A stretch of DNA of 64,000 bases from Ridgeia piscesae (lineage: Eukaryota > Annelida > Polychaeta > Sabellida > Siboglinidae), in the NCBI GenBank assembly GCA_025642075.2, contig JAODUO010000470.1:351001-415000 (forward strand). Reading direction: 5' to 3'. The position numbers and the translations under genes were made by a program. Of this stretch, positions 23,271-36,603 are shown piece by piece (within the stretch, counting starts at the first letter, position 1; each line of letters begins with the position of its first letter). Under the pieces are notes generated by a model. That model was given only the letters and a program-made list of their open reading frames with translations, was not told where the DNA came from and did not search any database.

Positions 23271-24410
23271 TTAATTTTGCCACGTCTAATACTGCAGACT
23301 TCATGCTACTCCAGTGAACAGAGATCCCCACTTAAGTTTAACCCTATCTTCAGTGCTGCTAGTGTAGGACTAGGAGAGGGTGAGTTGGTCCCCAGACATA
23401 GCTGAGACCTGGGAGACAGACAGCCTGCTAGCCCCATAAACAAGTGGGAGAAGGGAGTTGACACAACAGCCACAACCCTTCTCCCATGTAAGGGAATTAC
23501 CTTGTACAGTGGTGCCATCTGGTGATCATTATAAGACTCATTCAGCCAGACACGGCAAGGTACACAATAATATGCAGCTCAGGCTACATGTCTGCTTCTT
23601 CACTTCCAAGTGTTGAAGATATTTATTAGTTTAATCATGATTACAATTAAAAAAAAATTTAGTCTTTTACAATGTAAATGTTCAAGTTTGATAATGAATT
23701 TCTCAATAAAGAATATGCTATCATATTTAGATGTATGCATTCAAATTTGCATTGCAAATTACATTTCATTTTTTAGTTAACAAAATGATGTTTCATTTCT
23801 CAAAGATTGGGTTTCCTAAATATTTAGTTTGGTGTTGTTTATTAATTTCTGATATTTTCAGATTTTTTTTATATTTCATTATCTTCTGGTGATTGTGCAA
23901 TAACTATGCTGCCATCTAGTGATTACTAATGTAACCACCAGGCAAACCCAGCAGTTTTAAATAAAATCTCTTAAAACAGCCTTTTGCAATCTGTAGGACA
24001 TGTATTACTACACTTCTGGGTTTTTAGTAAATGTACCACTGATCACAAGCAATGAACTCAAAGTACCCAGTACTCAGATGTGAAGTAGGATGGCAAATAT
24101 AATTCAAGGGTTATAAGCATATCATCTACAAGTATATGCAAATATGATACTTCTAGTTACAGCAGACCATAGCTACTGCACATAATACATGATTACAGAG
24201 CCATATCGGTATAATTAAAGTCAGTCTTCAAAGTCAAGTATTCTGAGAAGTGTCAAGCAATGCTATATATGTTTAATAGTTGTAATAACTGCAACTGTTT
24301 TATACACATGAACTGATAGAGGACAATGTGGACAGCATTATTTAGATCTGTTACATTGCAATATTACTGGGGATAATTTGGGTCTAGCCTCATCTGTACT
24401 TTCGTGTATC
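23271..24410. other. Intron-like DNA, no feature seen
   Basis: No exon or mobile element recognised. The minus-strand frame with ATG at 23518 meets a donor-like AAG/GTAATT after six codons in phase 0, which does not fit exon 2. Confidence 0.45.
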
Positions 24411-24419
24411 TAATCATTT

Positions 24420-24665
24420 GCATGTATATGGACACACACATGCATGAATGCATGTACGCATGCACGGATGGATGCATGTACGCATGTATGCATGCACACG
24501 CGCATGCACATACACTAAGACACAAACATTCACAGAGACACTGTCACACACACTCCTACACACACGCATGCACGCACGCATGCACACATGAACATGCACA
24601 CTGTTACATAAAGAAACATGCACTCACACACCCTGCCCCTGCCCCTGCCCCGCCCCCACCCACCA
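24420..24665. repeat. Low-complexity CATG/CACA and CCCTG repeats
   Basis: Degenerate CATGCATG and ACACAC sequence followed by CTGCCC units at 24,636-24,660. Confidence 0.85.
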
Positions 24666-25402
24666 ACTAAATTAATTTTGAATGTTGTCCCGTCTTTCGC
24701 ACCAAACACAACACATTCATAACCACATTGATTGTCATCTCACAAATCATTCCTGTCCTAACTGATGACTACAGGTACAGCAGCCAGCTCAGTCCGGGCA
24801 ACTGACCCAGGTACAACCAGCATGGAAACGGAATGCCCTAATGAGACGGGGACAGAGTTTTGAGAAAGAACTGGGTCAGTGCTATAGTGTTCCAATTCCA
24901 GGTTCACCTACTCTGTGACAAAAATAGGCCATTAGCATTACACCACATTGGTGGAGGTAATAGCTGTGGCATTAGTCACATGTGCCAACTGAGAGGAGGG
25001 GATGGGTGCAGATAAGCATCTAGATAAAAATAACAGGTCAACTGGGCTTTTCTTCCAGCTGATGGCAACTGACACTGGATCCCAGATGCAGAGTAAATCA
25101 ACAGCATCATCAGGGTAGAAGTGAAGCAGCTTCACCCACTTGCCTGGGGGACTTGTAGCACTAATTATAAGGCTATTTTTATCATCACTGGTCCCCAATT
25201 GTTGACAGCTATCCCAGAAATGCAAACTTTTCAAGCAAATTCATATGCTGTCTGAATGAACACATCTACATCTAAATGATTTGATGATATCAATTTCATT
25301 TATATTCTTAAAAACACATAAAAATTATAGAATACTGCTAAATATTCACCCGAGGACATATAGTGCAGCCAAAGGTTACTGGGCCCCAAGAATCACTAGT
25401 TG
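24666..25402. other. Intron-like DNA with an unassigned open frame
   Basis: A minus-strand frame, 24938-25234 (98 codons, no repeats in it), shows no motif that I recognise and lacks clear splice sites. It may be a mobile-element relic. Confidence 0.3.
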
Positions 25403-25983
25403 CTGACTGACTGACTGACTGACTGACTGACTGACTGACGGTGACTGACTGACTGACTGACTGACTGACTGGCCAGACTGGACGACGGACAGGAGCGACG
25501 GACGACGCGGACGGACGACGACGGACGACGACGGACGGACGACGACGACGACGGACGACGGACGGACGGACGGACGGACGGACGGACGGACGGACGGACG
25601 GACGGACGGACGGACGGACGGACGGACGGACGGACGGACGAGACGGCGACGGACGACGACGACTGACGACTGACTGACAGACGGACGGACGACGACGACG
25701 GACGACGAGACGACGCGGACGGACGACGAGACGAGACTGGACGCGACGACTGACTGACTGACTGACTGACTGACTGACTGACTGACTGACTGACTGACTG
25801 ACTGACTGACTGACTGACTGACTGACTGACTGACTGACTGACTGACTGACTGACTGACTGACTGACTGACTGACTGACTGACTGACTGACTGACTGACTG
25901 ACTGACTGACTGACTGACTGACTGACTGACTGACTGACTGACTGACTGACTGACTGACTGACTGACTGACTGACTGACTGACT
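25403..25983. repeat. Composite tetranucleotide array (CTGA)n with a (CGGA)n core
   Basis: About 580 bp. Pure CTGA units run on both flanks (25,403-25,470 and 25,748-25,983). Between them is a C/G-richer core of CGGA and CGA units (25,480-25,745) with irregular junctions. Confidence 0.95.
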
Positions 25984-27627
25984 TACAGACTGATTGATAA
26001 TTTTATTTTCCCATGTACTTAGTTATCACTATTTTCGATAGCCGAGCCACTCACATCATTTACAACAGTCATACAACATGTGATGATATATTTACAAAGT
26101 ATACAGTACAAGTTAAAACGGAAGAGAATAAATAAATACATAAAATACAAAGAAGTGAAATATAAGTACAATTTAAATAAAATAAGTATAACAGACAAGA
26201 ACAATATGCTAACTAATCCACCCTAAGTTCAAGGCAAGCTTGATAATAGCTGGATAACAGTTATGTAACAGACACAAGTTGAAGCAGAACCTGTGTCGAC
26301 TGCGACCCAGTTTACATGGTGCTAAGATTGGGTCGAGTAAACTACAATGCTGAGATCTGAGGTGAGACGACCTTGGCAAATTAACCCGGTTCAGGAGTAC
26401 AGGCCTGCTTGCCCACAGGTAGATCAGCAACATGCTTGTTAATATGATACTGTCTGCCGATTTGCGTACTACATCAAGGCAAGTTGACAGACCTCACAAA
26501 ACACCTGGTTCTGGTATATAAATCCTCCACCGATCAGCTCCAAACAATAACACTGTAGGATGTTCCACATGACCGATTCCGTGGCCACAGTAGCCAGTGC
26601 TACACCTGAATGCACAAAACCAACACAAGTACACATCAATTAAGAGATCATTCAGGCAGGAGTTAATGTATACTACTACTACATGTCTCAAGCAATGGCT
26701 GGCCATGGTCTAGTTCATTGATAAGAGTCACTCAATTAATCTGAGTTCTTGTAGACTTAACCTGGTGAAGTTTGACCAAAGTTTGAGGTCACATGTTCTC
26801 GTTACTGGGATGTAAAAGAACAACTTATTCAGTTAATTGACTCTTTTAATTTGTTCCTCGGGACATGGCTTTCGTTATAAGATTTGGTAACTCACAAAAG
26901 TGTTAACTACTTCATTTTAATCGTAAGTAGAGCCTGGCTAGTTTTTTATTTTAAGAAAACTAAATAACAAGTTTGTTATAGCATGTCGTAGTGGGAACTT
27001 GACATGATAATCTTATTAGCGGAATTATAATAATGAGACAAACAAAGACTGAATCGACAGTCATTCATCACGTCATAGAACGGACGGTTGCTATCAGACC
27101 TATTTGGGGTGGTCCTTCTCTAGATAGGGTCTCATGTTGGATGGTCTCCATACTTTGGAATATAACTGCATAGAAAAATCAACATTTGTAGGTCTAGTTT
27201 TCTTGCTAACACCACATAACCTGATTCCACAAACTGAGGCAGTTGATTGCGCTTATTTGTTTTAGCTCTAACATCAAATAACGCCCACAACAGCGCAGTA
27301 ATGGATTCTAACAGACCGTACATGTGGTTGTGTGTGTCTCACATGTTGCTGGTATTTGCCATTCCGCATATGAATAGGTCTCTGTCACACATGTGCAGAA
27401 GGCACTGCTTTATGGCCATGCCAAGTCTACATGTAATTTACTGCATTTATTATGTTTGGCAGTCATGGTTTTTATAAACAACTGTGCCTTTTCTTTTTAA
27501 CAAAAACATTAGTTTGAAGTGATTAGCTGTTCACACATTGCGCATAGTGTGTTGAACAGATCTACACATGCTGAATATTCTACAGTTTGATGGCACCACC
27601 AAGTAAACATAACACACCTAACACATA
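25984..27627. other. Intron-like DNA; one possible cassette exon
   Basis: On the minus strand an acceptor with a good pyrimidine tract (GGTTTTGTGCATTCAG, about 26,610) precedes GC-richer sequence ending ACCAG/GTGTTT at about 26,510. It has no ATG in a compatible frame, so it could only be a non-coding cassette. Nothing else was seen. Confidence 0.3.
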
Positions 27628-27736
27628 GTGTCACTGTCACTGTCACTGTCACTGTCACTGTCACTGTCACTGTCACTGTCACTGTCACTGTCACTGTCAC
27701 TGTCACTGTCACTGTCACTGTCACTGTCACTGTCAC
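27628..27736. repeat. (TCACTG)n hexamer array
   Basis: About 18 perfect units. Read-through gives alternating Val-Thr or Ser-Asp peptides. Confidence 0.97.
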
Positions 27737-28032
27737 ACGACATGCTGTAGACACTGCGAAATAACTTTCCTGTGTCAGTTGTACAAAATACATAATAAAC
27801 AGACAATGGTTTCTAGGGAACATTGTGTGAGTACAATGGACTCCTGCTGTGGTCACATTTGGGAGTCTGCAGAACAAACTGGGAGTCTGCGCTCCAATCT
27901 CCCACATACATGTCAATATTTTGATAAATCACAAGTGAACAAGTGGCCTGTACTCTAAAGTGGCTACACTTGTGCTGGATTTAAAAGCAGCATGATGTGT
28001 CGGGCTTACAAGTGTTTTCAAATTTATACGTG

Positions 28033-28266
28033 TGACTTGACTGACTGACTGACTGACTGACTGACTGACTGACTGACTGACTGACTGACTGACTGACTGA
28101 CTGACTGACTGACTGACTGACTGACTGACTGACTGACTGACTGACTGACTGACTGACTGACTGACTGACTGACTGACTGACTGACTGACTGACTGACTGA
28201 CTGACTGACTGACTGACTGACTGACTGACTGACTGACGGACTGACTGATTGATTGATTGATTGATT
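28033..28266. repeat. (GACT)n array with (GATT)n end
   Basis: About 52 GACT units, one GACG variant near 28,237, then GATT units. It is the same tetramer as the array at 25,403-25,983. Confidence 0.97.
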
Positions 28267-30480
28267 CACTTATATTTATTATGTACACCCCTGGTTCATC
28301 TTCCGCCGTTGTGTATGGACATGCCTGACTTGTTTCCGTAGTTGATGAGGTGACAGCAACGATATCATCATAATTTGTTATGGCAACAGACAAGTCACCA
28401 TACTTTTATGGAAAAAGGTGCAATTTTCTTGTAAAAAATTGTTGAGTAAACACCAAAGGGCAAAGGCATATTTATCGTGGATTTGAGGATGACGCCTAGT
28501 GCTGACAGTCGGCGGTTGATGTGTGGCTGGTGTGTGCAGAAGTCAGCACTAGTCGGCGGAACTAATTGGTTTTACGCTGACTGCCAACTGATGTCAGTGT
28601 TAGTCTGTTAATGTGTGCCTAGTACTGCCTACTGGCTGCCTAGCATACAAAGCCTTAAAGAAAAAGCGTGCTAATTAAAAGTTTATACAAAGAATAAGTA
28701 AGCGGTGTAGTGAAAGTCTGTTAATTATAGAAATACTGGTCGCATATGAATTGCATAACAATTATGATTCTAAATAAATGGATAAACATTATAGTGACTG
28801 CTATATGTAAATCCTTTTCAAGTGCCATGTCATAGCACTGTTATATGTACGGCAAGTAAAAGATTTTAAATCTTGACAAATAAAATGTTAAAGTACTAAA
28901 TCATAGAGGCGCAAGGTTTACTACATTCTACACAAACAGGTAATGCTGTACAACAGCAAATCACTCTTTATGCAGTTTTCTTCTGTTGTGTCTCGTCAGT
29001 GTGTAACATATACCTAAAAACCAAACATGGAGGCAGTGCAGTGCACTGTCTGTCTGTAGAGAATACGTGTCTGTGGTACTGTGTTATTACAGACGACTGT
29101 ATTGTCACAAAACCACAGCCGAAGTGAACAATCGAGGACAGTGTACAGTTATACCACTCACATGTAGTTTGCATACAGAGTGGTCTGTCAGTCAGGATAA
29201 TGGGCACATTCTGGTTAACTTGGCCTCAAACAATGACACACATTATGAGAATCAATTTGGCGCACGTTTGAAAATCTACATATTTATTGCCTTAAACTGT
29301 ATAATTTTAAGATTCCATTTTATGCATTTAGCTTATTTAGTGTACAGGTGTATATTAAACAAATGTTGTAATGCAGTGTAATTGCTCATTTATCACCTAG
29401 AGTATATATAAAGAAACATAATAATTTGTATTATTAGTACCGATGCCAAGTTAAATACTTGTGGCTACAGGCTGGTGCCAGCTGCATGTGTATGTACACA
29501 ATACCATGGATTTTTACTTGTAAAAAATAGAAGATAATTTAGGAACACCCAGTATTCAACATAAATCAACTAGACGTTCTGATTTCAGCAGGAGACTGAC
29601 AAAAGTGCCACCAGGCCACAGTGGCACCTGTGGTATGCTGCGTGTGTATCCGTTACATAGTAATCAGCTTACCAAGAGGATTAACAAACACCGCGAAATA
29701 TGAGACGCATTTTAGAAACATTAGTCACATTTTGTTCAAGCTGCAATTTCACCTGGACACCAAATACCTTTGGTTGGGCCAACTGTTTTAATCTATGTGG
29801 TGCAAATATCAACCCCCCCTCCCATGGACCCCCCAAATACTGCCAATTTACCAGATGACTGAACTCAACCTTAATTAAACTGGGCGATCAGTTGATTAAT
29901 CGAAGGATGGGATCACGGTAATCCAAGGTAATAGTCCGTAATACCATTCAGCAAAGATTATCACAACCGCTTGAAGTCCGAATGCAATATTGCGTCACAG
30001 CTACAATAACTCTCTCTCCCTCTCTCTGTTAATCCAGCTGATCCGACTGCACCGGGACTGGCAGGTTGCAACGTGTTCAAGTGCGGGCCACGCAACTATT
30101 CAACATAACAATCGCACCTCTCCACCTCGCGACTCACTGCTCTCTTGGGTACACCACTAGAGAGCTCAATCCATAATCTACTGCCTCAACAATGCAGTAT
30201 TTACTCAGGAAGTTACGCACAGTTTTCAACAAAACTTTTAGTACTACCAGTTGGTAGAATTGCGTAGTTTATCCAAGGGCCCTAGGGTTGCTTCGTTCTA
30301 CTAATACAAACATTTTGGGTGTTGTTTAAGGGACGTCTGATTAATAAATAAAATATTACGTTTTTATCTTCAGTACTTCTTTCTATTTAGTTGCATGTAC
30401 TAAGCATGTTATAGTTCAAGGTGGTGTCTGAAATTGCCTGCTAGCAAGGGTGGGTATGATGTATGCAGCAGTCTGCCCAC
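28267..30480. other. Intron-like DNA, no feature seen
   Basis: Mostly AT-rich. A CpG-containing patch at about 30,020-30,130 carries no ATG-donor pair on the minus strand. Confidence 0.45.
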
Positions 30481-30484
30481 CCTG

Positions 30485-30848
30485 CCTACCTACCCACCAG
30501 CACACCCACCCACCCACCCACCCACCAGCACATCCACCTACCCACCAGCACATCCACCTACCCAACAGCACACCCACCCACCCACCAACACACCCACCTA
30601 CCCACCAGCACACCCACCCACCCACCAGCACACCCACCTACCCACCAGCACACCCACCTACCCACCACACACCCACCCACCCACCACACACCCACCTACC
30701 CACCAGCACACCCACCCACCCACCAACACACCCACCACCCACCAGCACACCCATCCACCCACCAGCACACCCACCCCACCCCACCATCAGCACACCCATC
30801 CACCCACCCACCCACCAGCACACCCATCCACCCACCAAACCACCCACA
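30485..30848. repeat. C-rich CACCCACC minisatellite
   Basis: Units of CACCCACC and CAGCACACCCAC. The minus strand has repeated GGTGGGTGGGTGGG, which matches the four-run G-quadruplex pattern. Proline/threonine/histidine frames here are artefacts. Confidence 0.95.
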
Positions 30849-30884
30849 TGCTTGCATGTGTATTTGCAGTCCTGCATCCAAGAA

Positions 30885-30885
30885 A

Positions 30886-30943
<58 letters not shown>

Positions 30944-31085
30944 TGTGTGTGTGTGTGTACAACTGTGTGTGTGTGTACAACTGTGTGTGTGTGTACAACT
31001 GTGTGTGTGTACAACTGTGTGTGTGTGTACAACTGTGTGTTGTACAACTGTGTGTGTGTGTACAACTGTGTGTGTACAACTGGGT
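30885..31085. repeat. (GT)n/(GCGT)n and TACAACTGTGTG repeats
   Basis: A GT run, then CGTG units, then about eight units of 12-18 bp ending TACAACTG. Confidence 0.95.
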
Positions 31086-31630
31086 ATGCGTAACTGCATG
31101 TGCTTGCATGTTTGTACAATGATAACCTAATTCCTACGATCCTAACCACCCTCAAAAACACTGTCTGTTAATACCATTCAACTCGACCAATCATCCCTTT
31201 TCACATCACGCGAAAAACAAAACAAAAACCCTAAGAGCTGAGGGAAAACTTAATAGTTTGCTAATCCATTTAGCTAATAAATACTTAGCTACGTGGCTAC
31301 ATCAACTGTGGATTATCACTCGGATTATTTTAAGAGTAATAGACAACAGACCCTGTTATTCCTGTGATCCTGTCTGGATAATGATACAAGGAATGCCGGC
31401 GTAAACAGACAGTGACAAAAGGACCACTCCAGAACACACAGTCACTCGAGTAAATAAGCTCACAGAAGGTTCTACACTGACTACAGAGTAAATAAAATCC
31501 TCACTACACTTCTGAAACTGATCATTATAGTTTCGTTTCCAGACGTAAACAATGACACAGTTTGTATTGTGTGGTTCTACGACACAGACTTCTGACACCT
31601 GGGACTGTCCAGTCGACTGGGACTCACAGT
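31086..31630. other. Intron-like DNA, no feature seen
   Basis: No recognised feature. An open frame of 80 codons on the minus strand (31356-31598) lacks an ATG start and splice support. Confidence 0.4.
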
Positions 31631-32110
31631 CTTGGCCCTGTTCACTCTAATTACTCAAGTTACTCAGTTGAATAGTCAGTTACTCTATTTACCCTGTTCT
31701 TTACTCCATTTACTCTACTTACATTCTTTACTCATTTTAATCCAGTTACTCTACTTATTCCCATTCTTTACTTCATTTATTTCATTTATTTCATTTACTT
31801 CATTTACTCCATTTACTCCATTTACTCCATTTACTCCATTTACTCCATTTACTCCCATCCCACTCTTTACTCCATTTACTCCAGTGACTCTGTATTCCCA
31901 CTCTTTACTCCACTTACTCTCAATCTTTACTCTATATACTCCAGTTACTCAATTAAATACTCAGTTACTCCACATATGCCCATTATTTACTTCGTTTACT
32001 CCAATTATTCAGTCAAATACTGTCACTCCACTTACCCCAGTCCTTTACTCCATTTGCTCCAGTAAGTTAAATACCCAGTTGCTGCACCTACTCCAGTCTA
32101 ATCAGTTGAA
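31631..32110. repeat. Degenerate TTTACTCCA-type minisatellite
   Basis: The 9-bp unit TTTACTCCA is regular at about 31,796-31,855 and decays into a wider TTACTC-rich region on both sides. The Phe-Thr-Pro peptide is read-through. Confidence 0.85.
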
Positions 32111-33290
32111 CTGGTGTTTACTTAATTTGAAACAGGGTTGGGCAGTGACTTAAATTGCCCAAGTTCTTCCAATCCTCCAGACATTGTTAATGCGTGTATT
32201 AGAGTAACATTTGCATCACATAAAACTGTTCAATGTGTGAAATTTCCACCTGATAGCTGCAAAGTTACATGTCAAGCAGGTTTTCAAATTTGCTAGTGTG
32301 AACGGGGTATATGACAACATTCTGCCTGACGTTAAATGAAGGATTTGACAAATAAAATAACCAAAGAAAACTAACATCAATGTAAAGCATTTCATCAAAA
32401 ACAACCTCTCTAAATTCAGTAACAAACACACCTACAGGTAGAAATATCTTTGATTACAGAACCTGGCATGTTAAAAATAACAGTCACAATCTTAACACAC
32501 ATTAAACCATGTGATTTATAAATAAGATAAGATCCATATCAATAACAATACCTGTATCCGAATACCTGTATCCGATATATCATTATTATATGCCTAAAGT
32601 GGTTTTCGTTTACAATATTAATGATAGACCAGTTAACTGGTTTTTATCTTCAAAATTCAATATCCCAGAATGCACATAATACATTGTTTATCATCATGTC
32701 ATGTTTTACTCCAATATAGCTGAAATACTGGATAAATGTCATAATCTAACCATAAAACTGTACTGTGTTACACATTTACAGCTCTATATTTTACAACATA
32801 ACAAACTGCACATTTTAGCACACCACAATGACAGTTTAACAGCATTTCTAATCCAGATGCCAAAACAGACAACATTAGTCTCACCATTGTCGAATTCGTG
32901 GTGTGAAGACTTTCTGTGAAATAACTTTCGAAAGCGAGCCTTTAATGAAGTCATGGCTGCCTCTGAGCTGACCGACTAGCTCCACCAGGTATTGCTACAA
33001 ACGCCTGAACATTGTGGCGAGAGAAATTAACACGGGTAATCCTCAAAGTCAACAAAGTCACCCTGTAAACTCTGCCAGTTCATGTCACAGATGTTCAGCA
33101 AACTTCACCTTTGGACCCGAGTAGTAAAGCATTTTGCATAAACAATGTAAACGTGGTGTAAAGTTTAACTCTGCATTATGTTAATATCTCCATCAGCCAT
33201 TTTAGCCAGTTAACATAACTTTGGTCTATAAATAAATTATGTAAAATTATAAAAGTATACTAAGCTAATTATAAAACAATATATACAGCA
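32111..33290. other. Intron-like DNA, no feature seen
   Basis: No recognised feature. Confidence 0.5.
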
Positions 33291-33642
<352 letters not shown>

Positions 33643-36339
33643 ATATATAAATAAATGCTTGTATGTATTTATATGATACAAATAAAAACAACCCCTTTAC
33701 AATGTAACAGAATAAACATTATAACGTTCCAATGGTTATGCTTCCCCTAAACCGACATGTGTACATCTGAATGTGTAGACGTGAATTATGTGGTCCGATA
33801 AAACGGCCTCCAGCGGGGAGAGAATGCTGGGTATTTATGTGTGAGTGTGTAAACGCATGTAGATCTCTAAGTTCAATATTGTTCCTGTCTAGGTGTGGTG
33901 GCAAACGCAGCCTGAAGGCGTCTGTACAAGCCTAGACATGAAACAAAAGTCCACCAAGTGCTACACAACTTATGGGTTACAGACCTCCTTCACACTTAAA
34001 CTGGGCATTGGTCAGACTCGAAAACAATGGAAGAGGACTGGACACCAACTTGAGGTTACAATGCCACCACAGACGTAGTATTTAAAAGATCTGGAGGGCC
34101 GCAGTGGTATGATATGCGAAGTTCTTCGGCCACATAACCGGTTCATGATTTAACTACAGTGTATCTGGGCTAAAAACATATTTTCAAGAGTAAGCAAACA
34201 TCAAAGTTCTACCAAGTGTAATTGTATAGGTTAATCTGGTTCTGCGTTAATGCTAGATTTAAGCAACATGTTACACAACATCACCTCTGTTACTATAAAG
34301 TTAAAGACGCTCCAGAATAGTATTTCCGATAAATCTGACTGACCCTGTGAAATATAACCAAAACAATTGTTTTACAATATTTTGTGACCCCAGAAAACCA
34401 AGCACCAAAAATACACAAATCTCTACTGCCCTATATATCTAGCTTTAAAATACTATAAATATGTTGTTCTCAGGAGTCAATGACAGCAGATGACATTTAC
34501 CGGTGACATCTGTGCAAAAAAACATAGTTTGGAAAGATAACACTCAAATGCACGTATGCCTAGTCACCTATCCTCAAATATATCCACCCCTCCTGGAAAG
34601 TAATAAATGTAAATCTATCTATACTAAAACGGAAGGATGCAACAGGAAACTGTATTATTATTCTAATAAGCCTCAAGTTCCAAAACACCTACACTAGGTT
34701 CAAAGTTATGATGCCATTTATCAAAGTTTCAAGAATGTCTTGACTTTGCTGACCCAACCATGGAACAAGCACAAACATGAAGCACTGAGTCACACTTGTG
34801 ACATTGTTTCAAGTTAAACACCACCTGTGGTCAAAAGCCTTTCACCAATGTCAAGATGATCCTTCACTTGTTTTATTAACTGAACAATAGATGATGACAT
34901 AACTTGGCGACCCACTGAATGACACCGCCTACGTTGTGACAACATATTCCGATGGGTAATAATGTCTACGGTGCATTGTATGATTCAATAACGTCAAGAA
35001 AAATATTTGCAAACAACGGTTTTCTTCAAAATGACCTGCAAGATGGAGGAAGAACTAGAACTAAAATAGTATTAGACTATTACATAACACAGAGATAATT
35101 TAATATCTGATCAGCCATTATATGTGCAACTGGAGCTGTACGGGTCACGCAGAATGAAGGAAAAAGTATATCAACTCATCACATATTCATCCAGTATCTT
35201 AAGCCACCGACATTTTACAAATGGTCACAGGTTTATGTATATAAAAAATTCAGGGGAAATGAGGTTAAATAACACTGATTTCTTATTGGCTCACACCCCC
35301 CCTACAGAACAAATCACAGGTAGAAATTACCCCGTTACAATATTTAAAAATTTACATCTTCTCGTGACTTTTTGTTCTCAGTGCTTTTCACCAATTAAAA
35401 CATCGCACACAGGTGAAGCCAACACTAATTTCCAGATAAATCAAATGCAACCACAACGTGGCCCTCCTATGTCCTGGCAATTGACCACTCAATTTGAGGA
35501 CTGAAAAAGGAAATAACTCTAAGTAACTACCTTTGTTTTTAATACATTCTTAATTAGCACCTAAAAAAACGATAGAGTGAACATAGAAAGAGTTGAGTGG
35601 ACGTGAATCGTCTCAACCAGGGGGTAGACAGACTCACAATGGTCAATGGATCTAAGTTAGCACAGAACTAGGCAAGTAAACCTCATTGCCTACAGTGCCA
35701 CAGACCATGCGCTCACAAAAAACGACACCACATGTTGCCACGTAAATATTACAACTAGAAGATTCACAAATGTTTACAAAAAATTAAATAAAAAATACAT
35801 TACAAGTGAATATATTACAATATGCCGCACAAGTATGACATAAGCGAAAGCAATAAACTACACATGTATGGGATTATATATATATATATATATGTGTAAG
35901 TTACCAGATTAACATTATAAAAGATTGACACTAAATATATAATAATTATATGTCTTTAGTGTCAACCATTGGTGGCTTCAGATATTTCCCCATCTATTTG
36001 GTCTGAACAAGATACAATTTATTGTTATCAGCGCTAGGTCTGTCAAGGTAACAACCTTTATGTGATAATGTATCTTATCACACCTGGGTGCAGGACATTG
36101 CATAATTCTGATTGTGGCATCACTGCCACAGGACCAGGTAATATCAACAGTCCACTGTATCAACACACATCATCAGCTGTATCTATCCATTGTCACAGGT
36201 TTCAGGGCAAACTAAACTGAAGGTCACCGATTGGTTGAAATTACACCAACAGCACACAACGCAACCTGCTGGAAAACAAACGATGCAAAAAATGATGGCC
36301 AAGCATGTATGAATATAAATAATAGCGGCCTGCACCCAC
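33643..36339. other. Intron-like DNA, no feature seen
   Basis: AT-rich sequence with a short TA run at 35,874-35,893. No exon or mobile element recognised. Confidence 0.45.
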
Positions 36340-36603
36340 CTGCAAGGTTCTGTATGGTGAGTCGAATGTTTCCTTTCTCGGGCACTGGCCCGGGGCTACT
36401 GGCCCGACTGCTTTGGCTGCTGTGGTTCTCATCCCGAACAAACCAGCCCGGGGCGGGGCTCCCACCCTGGGGTAGACTGGACCGCCCCGCAAACGCACCC
36501 CCACTTGGTCGTCTCTGGGCCATGGCGATCGGGTCATTCAGTGGTCAAGGGTTCTGTTAGTCGTATATATCCATTGTAACAGCCCTAGTGTCTCGGGCAT
36601 TGT
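36340..36603 (-). CDS. SYNE1-like: Nesprin-like gene, distal first coding exon 1a (coding 36340-36523)
   Basis: The exon starts after a good acceptor (CTATTCTACGTTTCAG/ACA) at 36603 and ends at TTGCAG/GTGGGT. The main ATG at 36523 has an ideal context (GCCATGG) and an in-frame upstream TGA. It gives 61 codons plus one G: MAQRRPSGGAFAGRSS, a Gly/Ser/Pro-rich disordered stretch, then KGNIRLTIQNLA. Joining to exon 2 gives IQNLA-DEQEMVQKK, the same split Asp. The low-complexity head followed by a short helix before DEQE is like the N-terminal leader of nesprins and beta-spectrins. The resulting first intron would be about 35 kb and hold the other first exons. Two upstream ATGs lie in the exon (see 36538-36600 and the weak-context ATG at 36537). 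Confidence 0.7.
36538..36600 (-). promoter_or_regulatory. Upstream ORF in the leader of exon 1a
   Basis: The ATG three bases into the exon opens a 20-codon frame (MPETLGLLQWIYTTNRTLDH) ending at TGA, 14 bases before the main ATG. A second ATG at 36537, in weak context, opens a long overlapping frame in another phase. Both would be expected to reduce or condition initiation at 36523. Confidence 0.55.

Noticed and set aside
23306..23518. 70-residue minus-strand frame starting MAPLYKV
   Set aside because: Adjacent to interspersed repeats, and the internal donor is in the wrong phase; no recognisable domain.
26511..26610. Additional alternative exon of the nesprin-like gene
   Set aside because: Good acceptor, but no ATG in the frame that matches exon 2 and a poor donor.
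30434..31161. Six frames of 120-226 residues rich in Pro, Thr, His, Cys
   Set aside because: Produced by CACCCACC and GTGTAC repeats; no start context, splice sites or non-repeat sequence.
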